Below, in pieces: positions 29,310-40,030 of a stretch of 64,000 nt of DNA. This stretch comes from Streptomyces sp. NBC_00690 (GTDB lineage: Bacteria > Actinomycetota > Actinomycetes > Streptomycetales > Streptomycetaceae). Below the pieces are notes generated by a model. It saw nothing but the letters and a program-made list of their open reading frames with translations, was not told where the DNA came from and ran no database searches. Both the position numbers and the translations under genes were made by a program. Numbering within the stretch: position 1 is the first letter of the stretch; each line of letters opens with the position of its first letter. Location of the stretch: the NCBI RefSeq assembly GCF_036226685.1, contig NZ_CP109009.1, forward strand, positions 5,049,501 to 5,113,500, read 5' to 3'.

Positions 29310-31247
29310 TCAGGGCAGCTTTTGCTGCCAGGTCCTATGGAAGACGATCTCGGGTCCCGAGCGGCACACCACCTCGTCCCGGGTGACGAATCCGGATTCG
29401 TCCCGGGTGAGTGCCGAGTGCGTTTCGACGCTCACGTCCCAACAGACATCGGGGCGGTTCAGCCGGATCGTGCGGTGGGCGTCGACCCCGGGGCCCCGGG
29501 CCCTGTGGACGTCGAGGGCCTCGACGGTGACCTCCAGCCCGTCGGGGTGGCGGAACGTGCCGACGCTGTGCGGAACCGCTTCCAGTCGCGGCCCCGTCGT
29601 CTCGTCCTGGACCGTCCGTCGCCCCGGGCGCGGTGGATCGAGGGTCGCCGGGGAACTGATCCCGAGCGGCTCGGCCTGCTCGGGCGCGTCGAACGGCCAC
29701 TGCTCGTCGTCGGACGGGTGTACGCGTACGGGAAGTTCGAGGCGGGAGCCCTCGGGGTGGAGGGTGCCGGGCGCATCCATCGGTGCGGGGCGGTGCCACG
29801 GCCAGTACGGGCAGGACAGCGCCAGCCGGATGCGATGCCCCGGGGCGAAGGCGTACCCGGTGCTGTCCAGCGGAAAGGTGGCTGCCCGCTCGGTGCTGCC
29901 GGGGGTTGCGGCCAGCGTCAGCACGCCGGACGTGACGAGGGTGGGCGACCCGTCGGGGGCGACGTCCCAGAGCCGCGCCACCACACGGGTACTGGCCGTT
30001 TGCGGTTGCAGCCGCAGGGTGACGCGGGGGTGTCCCAGAACCTCCACGGGCTCGGTGCCGGTGGGGAAGTCCCAGCAGATCGCCTGCGTGTCGTCGGCGA
30101 GCGGATCGGCCGCATCCGGCGAGGGCAGACCCGAGCGGGGCACATCGGGTACGAGGGTCACGGGCAGACCGTGCAGGGGGTACGCCGTCCGGGTGAGGTC
30201 GACGGGCGGCCAGTGGGTCTCGGCGGCCCAGTGCGCCCGGTGGCCGCCGATCCAGCAGCGCAGCAGGGGCTCACCCGGCGTCCCGACGTCGGCGTCGGGC
30301 GTCCGAAGGTGTCGGTCGAACCAGCGGAGGGTCTCCTGGAGGAAGCCGATCGCCGGTCCGGGGAGGCCGTGGTCGGGGTAGTGGGCGGCGGACCAGGGCC
30401 CGATCAGCCCGCGGACGCGAGCGGGGGGCGCCGCGGGTGCCACCCGGGCGAGGACGTCGTCATGGCCCGGTGCGCGCCAGCCGCTGACGACGAGGACCGG
30501 CGGGGGCCGTCCGCCTCCGGGGAGCTGTGCGTCGGGCGGCGGTGGCCCGTCGGGGGAGCGCGGGGTGAGGGCGTCCAGCCGGTTCAGCCACAGCGCACGC
30601 CAGGAGGCGTCGGTGTGGTGGGGGTCCGGGGGCAGACACAGGGCCGCGAGGAGATCGGCGGATCGGGAGAGGGTCACATCTGCGGGGGCGGCGACGGGAA
30701 CGGCAATCGGAACGGCTTCGGAGACGGCTGGGGACGGGTTCATGGGGGAGCGGGCATGGCCGGGGCGGGCGGGTGCGGCGTCCACGGGCGCCTGCTGCGG
30801 GGCGCAGACCGCCACGACCGCGCCGAGCGGCCCCGGAGCCAGGGCCGCCAGCCGAAGTACCCAACCCGCGCCGGCGCCGAGCCCGAAGGCACCGATCCGG
30901 CCGTTGCACCAGGGCTGCGCCGCCAGCCAGGCGATCACGGCCAGACCGTCGGGCAGCGCGGCCGATGGGTCCGGGACGCCCTGGCTGCTGCCGTGTCCCC
31001 GGGCGTCGACCCGGACCGAGGCGTAGCCCTGCCCCGCGTACCAGGGGTGACGTTGGGCGTCACGGGCAGCCGTTGAGTCGCCGAGCCGGTCGGGCGCGTA
31101 CTCCAGGAGTGCGGGGACAGGCTCAGGAGTGAGGGGCCGCCAGACGCGTGCGTACAGCATGGTGCTCTCGTGGGTTCCACTGGCGGCCAGCGGGATCCAC
31201 AGGTCCTCGTGGCTGGTTTCATAGGGGAATCGACGGCGATGGCGCAT
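29310..31247 (-). CDS. CocE/NonD-type alpha/beta hydrolase lacking the expected Ser
   Basis: The 645-residue protein aligns by eye with the CocE/X-Pro peptidase S15 family. It has VWRPLTPEPVPALLEYAP, then GYASVRVDARGHGSSQG, then WLAAQPWCNGRIGAFG. It ends in a jelly-roll domain (RVTLRLQPQT, then GHRIRLALS). The family's nucleophile elbow is normally G-x-S-x-x-G. Here it reads FGLGAGAG, so Ser is replaced by Gly. The usual GWYD reads GWRA and the usual GPWxH reads GPWSAAH. It is probably inactive or uses another mechanism. ATG 31247 follows GAGG at about 9 bases and discards an Arg-rich extension. Confidence 0.82.
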   Translation of the reverse strand: MRHRRRFPYETSHEDLWIPLAASGTHESTMLYARVWRPLTPEPVPALLEYAPDRLGDSTAARDAQRHPWYAGQGYASVRVDARGHGSSQGVPDPSAALPDGLAVIAWLAAQPWCNGRIGAFGLGAGAGWVLRLAALAPGPLGAVVAVCAPQQAPVDAAPARPGHARSPMNPSPAVSEAVPIAVPVAAPADVTLSRSADLLAALCLPPDPHHTDASWRALWLNRLDALTPRSPDGPPPPDAQLPGGGRPPPVLVVSGWRAPGHDDVLARVAPAAPPARVRGLIGPWSAAHYPDHGLPGPAIGFLQETLRWFDRHLRTPDADVGTPGEPLLRCWIGGHRAHWAAETHWPPVDLTRTAYPLHGLPVTLVPDVPRSGLPSPDAADPLADDTQAICWDFPTGTEPVEVLGHPRVTLRLQPQTASTRVVARLWDVAPDGSPTLVTSGVLTLAATPGSTERAATFPLDSTGYAFAPGHRIRLALSCPYWPWHRPAPMDAPGTLHPEGSRLELPVRVHPSDDEQWPFDAPEQAEPLGISSPATLDPPRPGRRTVQDETTGPRLEAVPHSVGTFRHPDGLEVTVEALDVHRARGPGVDAHRTIRLNRPDVCWDVSVETHSALTRDESGFVTRDEVVCRSGPEIVFHRTWQQKLP

Positions 31248-31375
31248 GGCGGGCCTCGGTGCGCTGGGCGGCGCGGGTGCAGCCCGTTCGCCGTCCGGTC
31301 GGGTCCGGTCTCCGGTCCTGCCCTGGTCCGGTCGCCGTCCTTCGCCGATCACACCGAGCGAGCCCATCCCTGGTC

Positions 31376-31398
31376 GTATGTTCTGATCACGAACATAC
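31376..31398. promoter_or_regulatory. Dyad between the CocE-like and polyprenyl synthase genes
   Basis: GTATGTTC-N7-GAACATAC has 8-base perfect arms and lies about midway between two divergent starts (31247 and 31515). It is a good candidate operator controlling both sides. The regulator is unknown. The half-sites face outward compared with a LexA box. Confidence 0.5.
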
Positions 31399-31514
31399 CG
31401 TCGGCGGCGGGAAGGCGCTCATGGTGATCGAAACGCGACCGGATACGCTGACTTGAGTGAATCCAGCGACAGATCGACAATCCGTGTGATTATCAGCAGA
31501 CAGGAGACTCCCTC

Positions 31515-32525
31515 GTGACCGTCGTCGGGCCGTTCGGGCTGAGCGTGCGGGACCAGGCTCTTGAGGCCGATGTCCAGACGGGACTGTCAGCCGTTGAGGC
31601 GGGTCTGCTCGATGCCACCAAGAGCGAGGTGCCCTTCATCACGGATGCGGCACAGCATCTCGTGCGGGCCGGAGGCAAGCGCTTCAGGCCACTGCTGGTG
31701 ATGTTGGCGGCACAGTTCGGCGATCCGTACGCCCCTGGCGTGGTGCCATCCGCGGTGGTCGTGGAGCTCACCCACCTGGCGACGCTGTACCACGACGACG
31801 TGATGGACGAGGCCGAGGTGCGGCGCGGTGTCGCCAGCGCCAACGCCCGCTGGGGCAATTCGGTGGCCGTCCTCACGGGTGACTTCCTGTTCGCCCGGGC
31901 CTCCCACATCCTCGCCGATCTCGGTCCGGAGGCCGTGCGCATCCAGGCCGAGGCGTTCGAGCGGCTGGTCACCGGCCAGATCCTGGAGACCGCGGGCCCG
32001 CGCGACGGCAGGGACCCGGTGGAGCACTATCTCGATGTGATCGGCGGCAAGACCGGCTCGCTGATCGCCGTGTCGGGCCGGTTCGGCGCGATGATGTCGG
32101 GGGCCGACGAGCGGGTGGTGGACATCCTCACCCAGTACGGCGAGCGACTCGGGGTCGCCTTCCAACTCGCCGACGACGTACTGGACATCGCCAGCGACTC
32201 CCATGAGTCGGGCAAGACACCCGGTACGGATCTGCGCGAGGGCATCCCCACGCTGCCGGTACTCCATCTGAGGGCGCGGGCGCAGGCCCAGGGCCTGCCG
32301 GAGGACCTGGAGTTGGTTGAACTTCTCGACGGCGATCTGACGGACGAGACGCGGCACGGCGAGGCCCTGCGGCGGCTGCGCCTCCACCCGGCGCTGGAGC
32401 AGGCGCGTCGGGACACCGTGCGCTATGCGCAGGAGGCGCGGGCCGTGCTCGCGCCGCTGCCCGAGTGCTATGCGAAGTCGGCCCTGGAAGAGCTGTGCGA
32501 CGCGGTGGTGCACCGCGCCGGATAG
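31515..32525 (+). CDS. Long-chain polyprenyl diphosphate synthase
   Basis: The 336-residue protein has both Asp-rich motifs of trans-prenyltransferases, D94-D95-VM-D98 in TLYHDDVMDEA and D220-D221-VL-D224 in QLADDVLDIA. GGKRFRP (pyrophosphate binding) lies near residue 54. It condenses isopentenyl diphosphate units onto an allylic primer. The residues before the first motif are small or non-bulky (LATLY), typical of enzymes making long chains. The menaquinone tail is the likely product given the neighbouring pathway. GTG 31515 follows ACAGGAGA. Confidence 0.92.
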   Translation: MTVVGPFGLSVRDQALEADVQTGLSAVEAGLLDATKSEVPFITDAAQHLVRAGGKRFRPLLVMLAAQFGDPYAPGVVPSAVVVELTHLATLYHDDVMDEAEVRRGVASANARWGNSVAVLTGDFLFARASHILADLGPEAVRIQAEAFERLVTGQILETAGPRDGRDPVEHYLDVIGGKTGSLIAVSGRFGAMMSGADERVVDILTQYGERLGVAFQLADDVLDIASDSHESGKTPGTDLREGIPTLPVLHLRARAQAQGLPEDLELVELLDGDLTDETRHGEALRRLRLHPALEQARRDTVRYAQEARAVLAPLPECYAKSALEELCDAVVHRAG

Positions 32526-32869
32526 GCGGTGCACGGTGCGTACCGGTCGTTGGCGGGCCATCGCGTCGTGCTCAGTGTGCTCGTTGGGCTTGTCGTGCTC
32601 ACCGGGCGCGTCGTGCTCGGCAGGTTCGGCGAGTTCGGCAGGTTCGGCGGGGTGAAACCGGCGGGCGAGGCGGGTCGGACGCATCGGCGCTGCCCCCGTG
32701 AGCTGGACCGCAGCAGCCCGCTTGACCCGGATGCAAGGCCGTACGGAGTGTGACCCGGGTCATGGCCGTGGATTGTGTCGGTGGATTGAGTCCGACCCGA
32801 GATCTGAACCGTACTGGTGCGTAGAAGCCAACGCACGGGGCGTCAGGCTCAGTAGGGGGAGATCTACTG
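32526..32869. other. Gene-free gap
   Basis: This 344-base stretch holds a short run of imperfect GTTCGGC repeats near 32620-32650 and presumably the promoter of the CHRD gene. No terminator-grade hairpin or small gene was seen. Confidence 0.5.
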
Positions 32870-33895
32870 ATGAAGTGCACCAAGAACCTCGTGATCGGTA
32901 CCACGGCCGTGATGGCGGCGGCCGGATTAGGGCTCTCGGTCCTGCCCGCGTTCGCGGCCGACGGCGTACAGCCCACGGGCGGTGCCACCCACGCGGGGCA
33001 CGGGGACACCGATGTGCGGCCCGCGCGCGGTGGGAGCACCGCCGAGGAGAGCGACTCCCGGGGCGCGGCCCTGTTCGTGGCCAGCCTGAACGGTGCGAAC
33101 GAGGTCCCCGTACCGTCCGGGCCCGCCGTCGGTGACCGCGACGGTGTGGCGCTGCAACTGGTGAAGGTGCACGGGATGCGGGTTTCCGTCGCGGTGAAGT
33201 TCCGCGGCACGGACAAGCCGACCGCGCTCCACATCCACCGGGGAGCCAGGGGCACCAACGGTGCACTGAAGATCGACTTCACCCCTCTGCTGGCCCGCAG
33301 CGCCCCACCCGTCAAGGGATGGGAGGGCGCGGTGACCGGGACCGTCACGGTGAAGGACAAGGCCCTCCTCGATGCGTTTCGCACCAACCCCAACGACCAC
33401 TACGCCAACCTTCACACCGCCCGGTTCCCCGGTGGGGCCGTCCGCGCCCAGTTCCACAAGGTGACCACGGCGTTCCCCTTCGACAAGGCGCTGGTGAACC
33501 TCCAGGCGTCCGTCATCAGGGGACGCCAGATCTACCGGTGCCAGCAGACCGCGGACGGTACGCACGCGTACGGGCAGTACGACGTCCGCGCCGTGCTCCG
33601 GGGGCCGATCGCCCATGCGTTCGTCGCGCCCGGCACGGGCACGCCCCGGTGGACCGCACCCGATCGCAGCGCGGTCACCGGCACCCTGATCAGCCGAACG
33701 CCCCACGGTGAGGGCAACATCCCAGAACTCGACCTCAGGGCCACGCAGTATGGCGCGAAGAAGGGGCTGCTCGCCCGCACCCAGGAGATCCTGCGGTTGA
33801 ACACGGTGGGCGGGGTCGCCCCGGCGGGGACCTGCCTCAAGGGTGCGGTCATCACCGTCCCGTACGGCGCCGACTATGTCTTCATCCAGAGGTAG
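32870..33895 (+). CDS. Secreted CHRD plus DUF3455 protein
   Basis: The 341-residue precursor has a signal peptide (MKCTKNLVIG, a hydrophobic run, cleavage near AFA-AD at 32). The CHRD domain spans about 65-195 (LFVASLNGANEVPV, then ALHIHRGARGTNG, then YANLHTARFPGGAVRAQF). The DUF3455 domain spans about 200-341 (RGRQIYRCQQTADGTHAYGQ, then GTCLKGAVITVPYGADYVF). CHRD is a copper-binding-like fold found in chordin. DUF3455 is of unknown function and usually stands alone. It is extracellular, with an unknown ligand. A terminator follows. Confidence 0.85.
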   Translation: MKCTKNLVIGTTAVMAAAGLGLSVLPAFAADGVQPTGGATHAGHGDTDVRPARGGSTAEESDSRGAALFVASLNGANEVPVPSGPAVGDRDGVALQLVKVHGMRVSVAVKFRGTDKPTALHIHRGARGTNGALKIDFTPLLARSAPPVKGWEGAVTGTVTVKDKALLDAFRTNPNDHYANLHTARFPGGAVRAQFHKVTTAFPFDKALVNLQASVIRGRQIYRCQQTADGTHAYGQYDVRAVLRGPIAHAFVAPGTGTPRWTAPDRSAVTGTLISRTPHGEGNIPELDLRATQYGAKKGLLARTQEILRLNTVGGVAPAGTCLKGAVITVPYGADYVFIQR

Positions 33896-34257
33896 TCGAC
33901 CCATCCGGCGCTGACCGCGCATCCTCCTGGAGTGCCCTCACAGCCGGCGAAAGAGCCGCCCGGAACGGCCGCCCGGCGCCTTCCCCTACTGGATGGGGGA
34001 GGCGCCGGGCCCGTTCGTCATCCCTCAGCAGTAGGACGACTTGCACCCGGGGACTGACGCCTTAGGTGCCGAGGATTTGGTCAGATGGATAACACCACAG
34101 CAGAGCGAGACGACAGCGGAACAGCAGCCGGACGCAGAGCGGGACGGCAGCCGGGCGACGACAGGCCCTGACCGGGCGGCACGGCGCGGCGACGGTCCAC
34201 CGGCGCCCGGCTGTTGAGCAGGGCCGCTTCTGACCGACCACGGAGGTAGGGCACACC
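33896..34257. other. Gap before the LolA-like gene
   Basis: Apart from the hairpin at 33971-34010, the 362 bases carry no clear coding signal on the plus strand. On the minus strand a frame ending in GCKSSYC just before the hairpin was considered and not accepted as a gene. Confidence 0.4.
33971..34010. terminator. Hairpin after the CHRD gene
   Basis: Sixteen-base arms with one mismatch (GCCCGGCGCCTTCCCC against GGGGGAGGCGCCGGGC) and an 8-base loop lie 75 bases after the CHRD stop. Confidence 0.75.
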
Positions 34258-35514
34258 ATGGCACCGAACGACAGCGCACAGAGCACCGACGAGGCGAAGG
34301 GCTTCAGCGCGGGGCGCCGGAGGGCGGCGCGCTACTTCGTCCCGGTCGCGGTGGCCGGAGTGGCGGCGGCGACCATCGGGCTCGTCCCGGCACTCGCCGC
34401 CTCCGGTGACCCCGATCTACCGAAGATCAGCGCACAGGAACTGATCGAGAAGATCGCCGCATCGGACACCGAGCAGCTCTCCGGCATGGTGAAGACCCAG
34501 ACGGACCTCGGTCTTCCCGCGATCAGCGCCCTCGCTGACGGTCTGGCGTCCGAGGCGGGCGGAGCGAGCTCATCCGCCTCGCCCGACGGCAAGCTGATGG
34601 AGCTGGCGACCGGATCGCACACGCTGCGGGTCGCGATCGACGGCCCCGACCGCCAGAAGGTCTCCATCCTGGAGAAGAACGCCGAGTACAGCCTGATCCA
34701 CAATGCCGGCGAGGTCTGGGCCTACGACAGCGGGTCGAACGAGGTCTTCCACGCCAAGGAGACGCACGGCAAGAAGGACGGCTCGGGCGCCGAGGGCGAC
34801 GGGCCCGCAGCGGAACTGCCCACCACTCCCAAGGACTTCGCCGAAGAGGCCCTGAAGGCCGCGGGCACCACCACATCGGTGTCCGTCGACGGCACCGCAC
34901 AGGTCGCCGGGCGCGACGCCTACCAGTTGGTCATCAAGCCCAAGCAGAGCGGTTCGACGATCGGTTCGGTCAAGGTCGCGGTCGATGCCAAGACCGGCAC
35001 CCCGTTGAAGTTCACCCTCAACTCCAGCGGCGGCGGCAAGGCCATCTTCGACGTCGGCTTCACCAAGGTCGACTTCGCCAAGCCGGCCGCTTCCACCTTC
35101 GACTTCACCCCGCCGAAGGGCGCGAAGGTCACCGAGGCGGACGAGCTGGAGAAGCAGGCGGAGGGCACATCGCCCAAGGACATCCCCCAGGGCCTGCCGA
35201 AGGGGACGGGTCTGGACTTCCTGCCGGGCGGCGGTGGGGCCGAGGGCTTCGACGTCATCGGCGAGGGCTGGACCGCCATCGCGAAGGTCAAGGCCCCTGG
35301 CGGCGAGGGCTTCACCCCGCCCGAGGGCGAGGACGTTCCGGCCGAGGCGATGGACTTCCTGGACGCCCTCGGCGACGAGGTCAAGGGCGACTTCGGCACG
35401 GGCACCGTCTTCAAGACCCGGCTGGTCAATGCGCTGATCACCGACGACGGCGAGGTCTACGTCGGTGCGGTGACCAAGGACGCCCTGGTGAAGGCCGCCA
35501 ACGCCGACAAGTAG
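34258..35514 (+). CDS. Secreted LolA-like/DUF2092-type protein
   Basis: The 418-residue protein has an N-terminal basic segment (GRRRAARYFVP), one membrane helix (AVAGVAAATIGLVPALAA), and an extracellular LolA/MucB-like half-barrel. Marks are LSGMVKTQTDLGLP, RVAIDGPDRQKVSIL, EVWAYDSGSNEVFH and GRDAYQLVIKPKQ, then VAVDAKTGTPLKF. Such proteins bind hydrophobic groups or sense envelope state in actinomycetes, but the ligand here is unknown. ATG 34258 follows GGAGG. It precedes an ABC-2 exporter, though a strong hairpin separates them. Confidence 0.82.
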   Translation: MAPNDSAQSTDEAKGFSAGRRRAARYFVPVAVAGVAAATIGLVPALAASGDPDLPKISAQELIEKIAASDTEQLSGMVKTQTDLGLPAISALADGLASEAGGASSSASPDGKLMELATGSHTLRVAIDGPDRQKVSILEKNAEYSLIHNAGEVWAYDSGSNEVFHAKETHGKKDGSGAEGDGPAAELPTTPKDFAEEALKAAGTTTSVSVDGTAQVAGRDAYQLVIKPKQSGSTIGSVKVAVDAKTGTPLKFTLNSSGGGKAIFDVGFTKVDFAKPAASTFDFTPPKGAKVTEADELEKQAEGTSPKDIPQGLPKGTGLDFLPGGGGAEGFDVIGEGWTAIAKVKAPGGEGFTPPEGEDVPAEAMDFLDALGDEVKGDFGTGTVFKTRLVNALITDDGEVYVGAVTKDALVKAANADK

Positions 35515-35553
35515 GCCGCACGGCACCCGACGCCGACCCGGCCGGGACACGAA

Positions 35554-35593
35554 CCCTCCGCCCCGCCGTACACCCGTACGGTGGGGCGGAGGG
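35554..35593 (+). terminator. Hairpin between the LolA-like gene and the ABC transporter
   Basis: Eighteen-base arms with one mismatch and a 4-base loop (left arm CCCTCCGCCCCGCCGTAC). It ends only 25 bases before the ABC start, so the transporter probably has its own promoter within or after it, or depends on read-through. Confidence 0.72.
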
Positions 35594-35618
35594 CTGAACG
35601 AGCGGAACGAGGAGCCGG

Positions 35619-36554
35619 ATGACAGCAGTGATCGAGACGCACGGTCTCACCAAGCGCTATCGCGGCGGTCAACTCGCCGTCGACCGGCTCGATCTCATCG
35701 TGCCGGCGGGGAGCGTCTTCGGCTTCCTCGGGCCCAATGGCTCGGGCAAGACCACCACCATCCGGATGCTGATGGGGCTGATCGAACCGACCGCAGGCAG
35801 CGCCCATGTGCTGGGCGGGCCCATGCCGAAGGCCGTACGGTCTGTGCTTCCGCAGGTCGGCGCCTTGATCGAAGGGCCGGCGCTCTACGGATTCCTGAGT
35901 GGTCGGGACAATCTGGCGCGCTATGACTCCGCCGACCCCACCGCTGATCCCCGTACCCGCAGGGCGCGGGTGGCCGCAGCGCTCGATCGCGTGGGGCTGA
36001 CCTCGGCCGCCGGCAAGAAGGCCAAGGCGTACTCGCTCGGCATGAAGCAGCGTCTGGGCCTGGCCGCCGCGCTGCTCCAACCACGCAGGCTCCTTGTCCT
36101 GGACGAACCCACGAACGGCCTCGACCCGCAGGGCATGCGGGAGATCCGGTCCCTCGTCCGCGAACTGGCCGGGGACGGGACCACCGTCTTCCTCTCGTCC
36201 CACCTCCTCGACGAGATCGAGCAGGTGTGCACCCATGCGGCGGTGATGGCACAGGGACGGCTGCTCACCCAAGGGCCGGTGGCCGAGTTGGCGGCCAGGG
36301 CCCGCGGCCGGCTCGCCGTCACCACTCCTGATCCGGTCGACGCGGCCCGCCTCCTCAAGGAACTCGGTATCACCGGAGTCAGCGTGGAAGAGGACCGGGT
36401 GACCGGTGATCCCCCCGACGGCGGCGAACTGTCCGACCTCAGCGCGGCACTCGTCCATGCAGGGGTGCGGGTACGGGGATTCGGCATCGAGCGGGCATCG
36501 CTTGAGGACGCGTTCCTCGCACTGACAGGAGAGGGTTTCGATGTCGCGGGCTGA
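35619..36554 (+). CDS. ABC transporter ATP-binding protein
   Basis: The 311-residue ATPase has Walker A GPNGSGKT near residue 39, signature YSLGMKQRLGLAAAL near 140, Walker B LLVLDEPTNGLDP and the H-loop SSHLLDEIEQV. The C-terminal 90 residues (ARGRLAVTTPDPVDAARLL onward) are the usual DrrA/CcmA-type extension. It powers the following ABC-2 permease, with which it overlaps by 14 bases. The exported substrate is unknown. Confidence 0.94.
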   Translation: MTAVIETHGLTKRYRGGQLAVDRLDLIVPAGSVFGFLGPNGSGKTTTIRMLMGLIEPTAGSAHVLGGPMPKAVRSVLPQVGALIEGPALYGFLSGRDNLARYDSADPTADPRTRRARVAAALDRVGLTSAAGKKAKAYSLGMKQRLGLAAALLQPRRLLVLDEPTNGLDPQGMREIRSLVRELAGDGTTVFLSSHLLDEIEQVCTHAAVMAQGRLLTQGPVAELAARARGRLAVTTPDPVDAARLLKELGITGVSVEEDRVTGDPPDGGELSDLSAALVHAGVRVRGFGIERASLEDAFLALTGEGFDVAG

Positions 36555-37500
36555 GCACACGGGCACCGGGCGGGCCTCGATCGGCACGGCTGCCCCGGAT
36601 GGGACTGCCCCGGACGGGACCGCCCCGATCGCCGCCGCATCAGCAGCGGGGCCGCACCCACGGCTGCGGACCCTCGGGATCTTCACCTCAGAGGTGTCGA
36701 TGACCCTTCGACGCTGGCGCACTCTGGCCCTGCTCGCGGTGCTGGCGGCCGTACCCGTACTGCTCGGCATCGCCGTCTGGGTGGAGACCGACGGCGGCGG
36801 GGGGTCGGTGGAGAGCCAGGGTGGCGAGGGGCCCGCCTTCATCGCCCAGATCACCAACAACGGCCTCTTCCTGGTCTTCGCCGCGCTCGCCGCGACCCTC
36901 CCGGTCTTCCTTCCGATGGCGGTCGGGGTGGTGGCGGGAGATGCGATCGCGGGCGAGGCGAGCGCCGGCACCCTGCGCTATCTCCTGGTCGCTCCGGCCG
37001 GGCGCACTCGACTGCTGCTCGCCAAGTACGCCTCCGTGCTGGTCTTCTGCATGGTCGCCACCCTGGTCGTGGCCGCATCGGCGCTCGCCGTGGGAGCGCT
37101 GCTGTTTCCGCTGGGCGAGGTCACCACCATCTCCGGTACGACGATCTCCTTCGGTGAGGGGCTGCTGCGGGCGGTGCTGATCGCGGGTGTCGTCGCGGCT
37201 TCACTGGCGGGCATCGCCGCCATCGGGCTCTTCGTCTCCACGTTGGTCGGCAGTGGCATCGCGGCCATGGCGACGACGGTCGGGCTGCTGATCACCGTGC
37301 AGATCCTGGACACGATTCCGCAGCTGGACGCTCTGCACCCGTATCTGTTCCCGCACCACTGGATGTCGTTCTCGGATCTGATGCGTGAGCCGCTGTACTG
37401 GGACGAGGTGCGGCAGAACCTCGAACTCCAGGCCCTGTACGTGGTGGTGTTCGGCTCGGCGGCATGGGCGCGCTTCACCACGAAGGACATCGACAGCTGA
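36541..37500 (+). CDS. ABC-2 type transporter permease
   Basis: The 319-residue protein has about six membrane helices (for example TLALLAVLAAVPVLLGIAVW). The family's cytoplasmic loop AGEASAGTLRYLLVAPAGRTRLLLAKY follows. The first 45 residues are an Ala/Gly/Pro-rich cytoplasmic lead. An unusually large periplasmic loop is absent, so it fits the NatB/ABC-2 class. It forms an exporter with the ATPase before it. Confidence 0.9.
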   Translation: MSRAEHTGTGRASIGTAAPDGTAPDGTAPIAAASAAGPHPRLRTLGIFTSEVSMTLRRWRTLALLAVLAAVPVLLGIAVWVETDGGGGSVESQGGEGPAFIAQITNNGLFLVFAALAATLPVFLPMAVGVVAGDAIAGEASAGTLRYLLVAPAGRTRLLLAKYASVLVFCMVATLVVAASALAVGALLFPLGEVTTISGTTISFGEGLLRAVLIAGVVAASLAGIAAIGLFVSTLVGSGIAAMATTVGLLITVQILDTIPQLDALHPYLFPHHWMSFSDLMREPLYWDEVRQNLELQALYVVVFGSAAWARFTTKDIDS

Positions 37501-37545
37501 GCCGGCGGGATTCATGCGCGGCTGGCGCGGCCCAGGCATGGACAT

Positions 37546-37589
37546 GACTGCATACGCGCGCATATGGGTGGATGCGCACGTATGCAGTC
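37546..37589. terminator. Hairpin between convergent permease and aminopeptidase genes
   Basis: Eighteen-base arms with one mismatch (left arm GACTGCATACGCGCGCAT) and an 8-base loop. It could end transcription from both sides. Confidence 0.68.
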
Positions 37590-37685
37590 TGTGGGGGGCG
37601 CGGTGTGGCTGGCGGCGGGGATATGGGCGGGTGGCGCCGCGGACGCGTCCTTGAGGTGGTGCAGGCCGTGGCCCTGGGCCGGGTC

Positions 37686-39381
<1,696 letters not shown>

Positions 39382-39831
39382 CTACTGCACGCAGAACTCG
39401 TTCCCCTCGGGGTCTGTCATGGTCGTCCACCGCCCGGCGGGCTGGTCCTGTTCGGCGAGCACTGTCGCGCCCAGAGCCGCCAGTCGGGCCACTTCGGCCG
39501 CCCGGCGCTCGGCGCCCGGGTGGAGGTCCAGGTGCAGTCGGTTCTTCACCGTCTTGGCCTCCGGGACGCGCTGGAACAGCAGTCGACGGCCCAGCCCCAC
39601 TCCGTTCGTCGAGTCGAAGGGGTCGTCCGGATGCCGGACGGCGGCGTAATCCAGCCATGCGTCACGGCCGTGGGCCTGGACCGTGGAGTCGGGCGGGAGT
39701 TGCCCGTACTCCCTCAGGCGCGCGATGAGGGCGCTGTGGTCCTCCCGTTCGTACCCGAGTGCCTCGGACCAGAAGTCCGCCTGGGTGTGGGGGTCTGACG
39801 CATCGATGACGAGCTTCCAGTCAAGTGTCAT
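39382..39831 (-). CDS. VOC/glyoxalase-like domain protein
   Basis: The 149-residue protein starts LDWKLVIDASDPHTQADFWSEALGY. It also has RLHLDLHPGAERRAAEVARLAALGA and ends WTTMTDPEGNEFCV, the beta-alpha-beta-beta-beta pattern of vicinal oxygen chelate proteins. The metal ligand pattern is weak, so resistance or binding functions are as likely as catalysis. ATG 39831 lies directly after a TATAAC box, which would make the message leaderless. It diverges from the CGNR gene and shares its promoter element. Confidence 0.87.
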   Translation of the reverse strand: MTLDWKLVIDASDPHTQADFWSEALGYEREDHSALIARLREYGQLPPDSTVQAHGRDAWLDYAAVRHPDDPFDSTNGVGLGRRLLFQRVPEAKTVKNRLHLDLHPGAERRAAEVARLAALGATVLAEQDQPAGRWTTMTDPEGNEFCVQ

Positions 39832-39868
39832 GAAACCAGTTATAGAGGTTACATCTGATGAGCTGCAA
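39831..39868 (-). promoter_or_regulatory. VOC promoter with dyad operator, leaderless
   Basis: On the minus strand TTGCAG (39863-39868) and TATAAC (39839-39844) are 18 bases apart, and the expected start is within a base of the ATG. The -10 sits inside AACC-N9-GGTT (39834-39850). The surrounding 22 bases match the element at 40031-40052 at 19 positions. Confidence 0.6.
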
Positions 39869-40030
39869 GCAAGTGGGGGCGCGAGTGCGCGCGTTGATGC
39901 GCGCGGTGTGAGTGGCTGGGCGAATTGGGTGTACGCGATGTCAGTGGCTCGGAGGTGCCCGCCCCGACGCCACGGGGGTGGAGGGACCGGCAGACTCATT
40001 CCAGGTGGCCCGCGACCGCGCCCGCCCTCC

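Noticed and set aside
31376..31398. LexA/SOS box reading of the dyad
   Set aside because: The half-sites are TTC...GAA instead of GAAC...GTTC, so the orientation is wrong.
32610..32655. Run of GTTCGGC-like repeats taken as a possible CRISPR-like or satellite array
   Set aside because: Only a few imperfect 7-10 base units without spacers. Probably simple-sequence drift.
34025..34279. Minus-strand frame ending in CCGVIHL...GCKSSYC, possibly a Cys-rich peptide just before a hairpin
   Set aside because: No start with a ribosome-binding site, no signal or leader pattern, and no modifying enzymes nearby.
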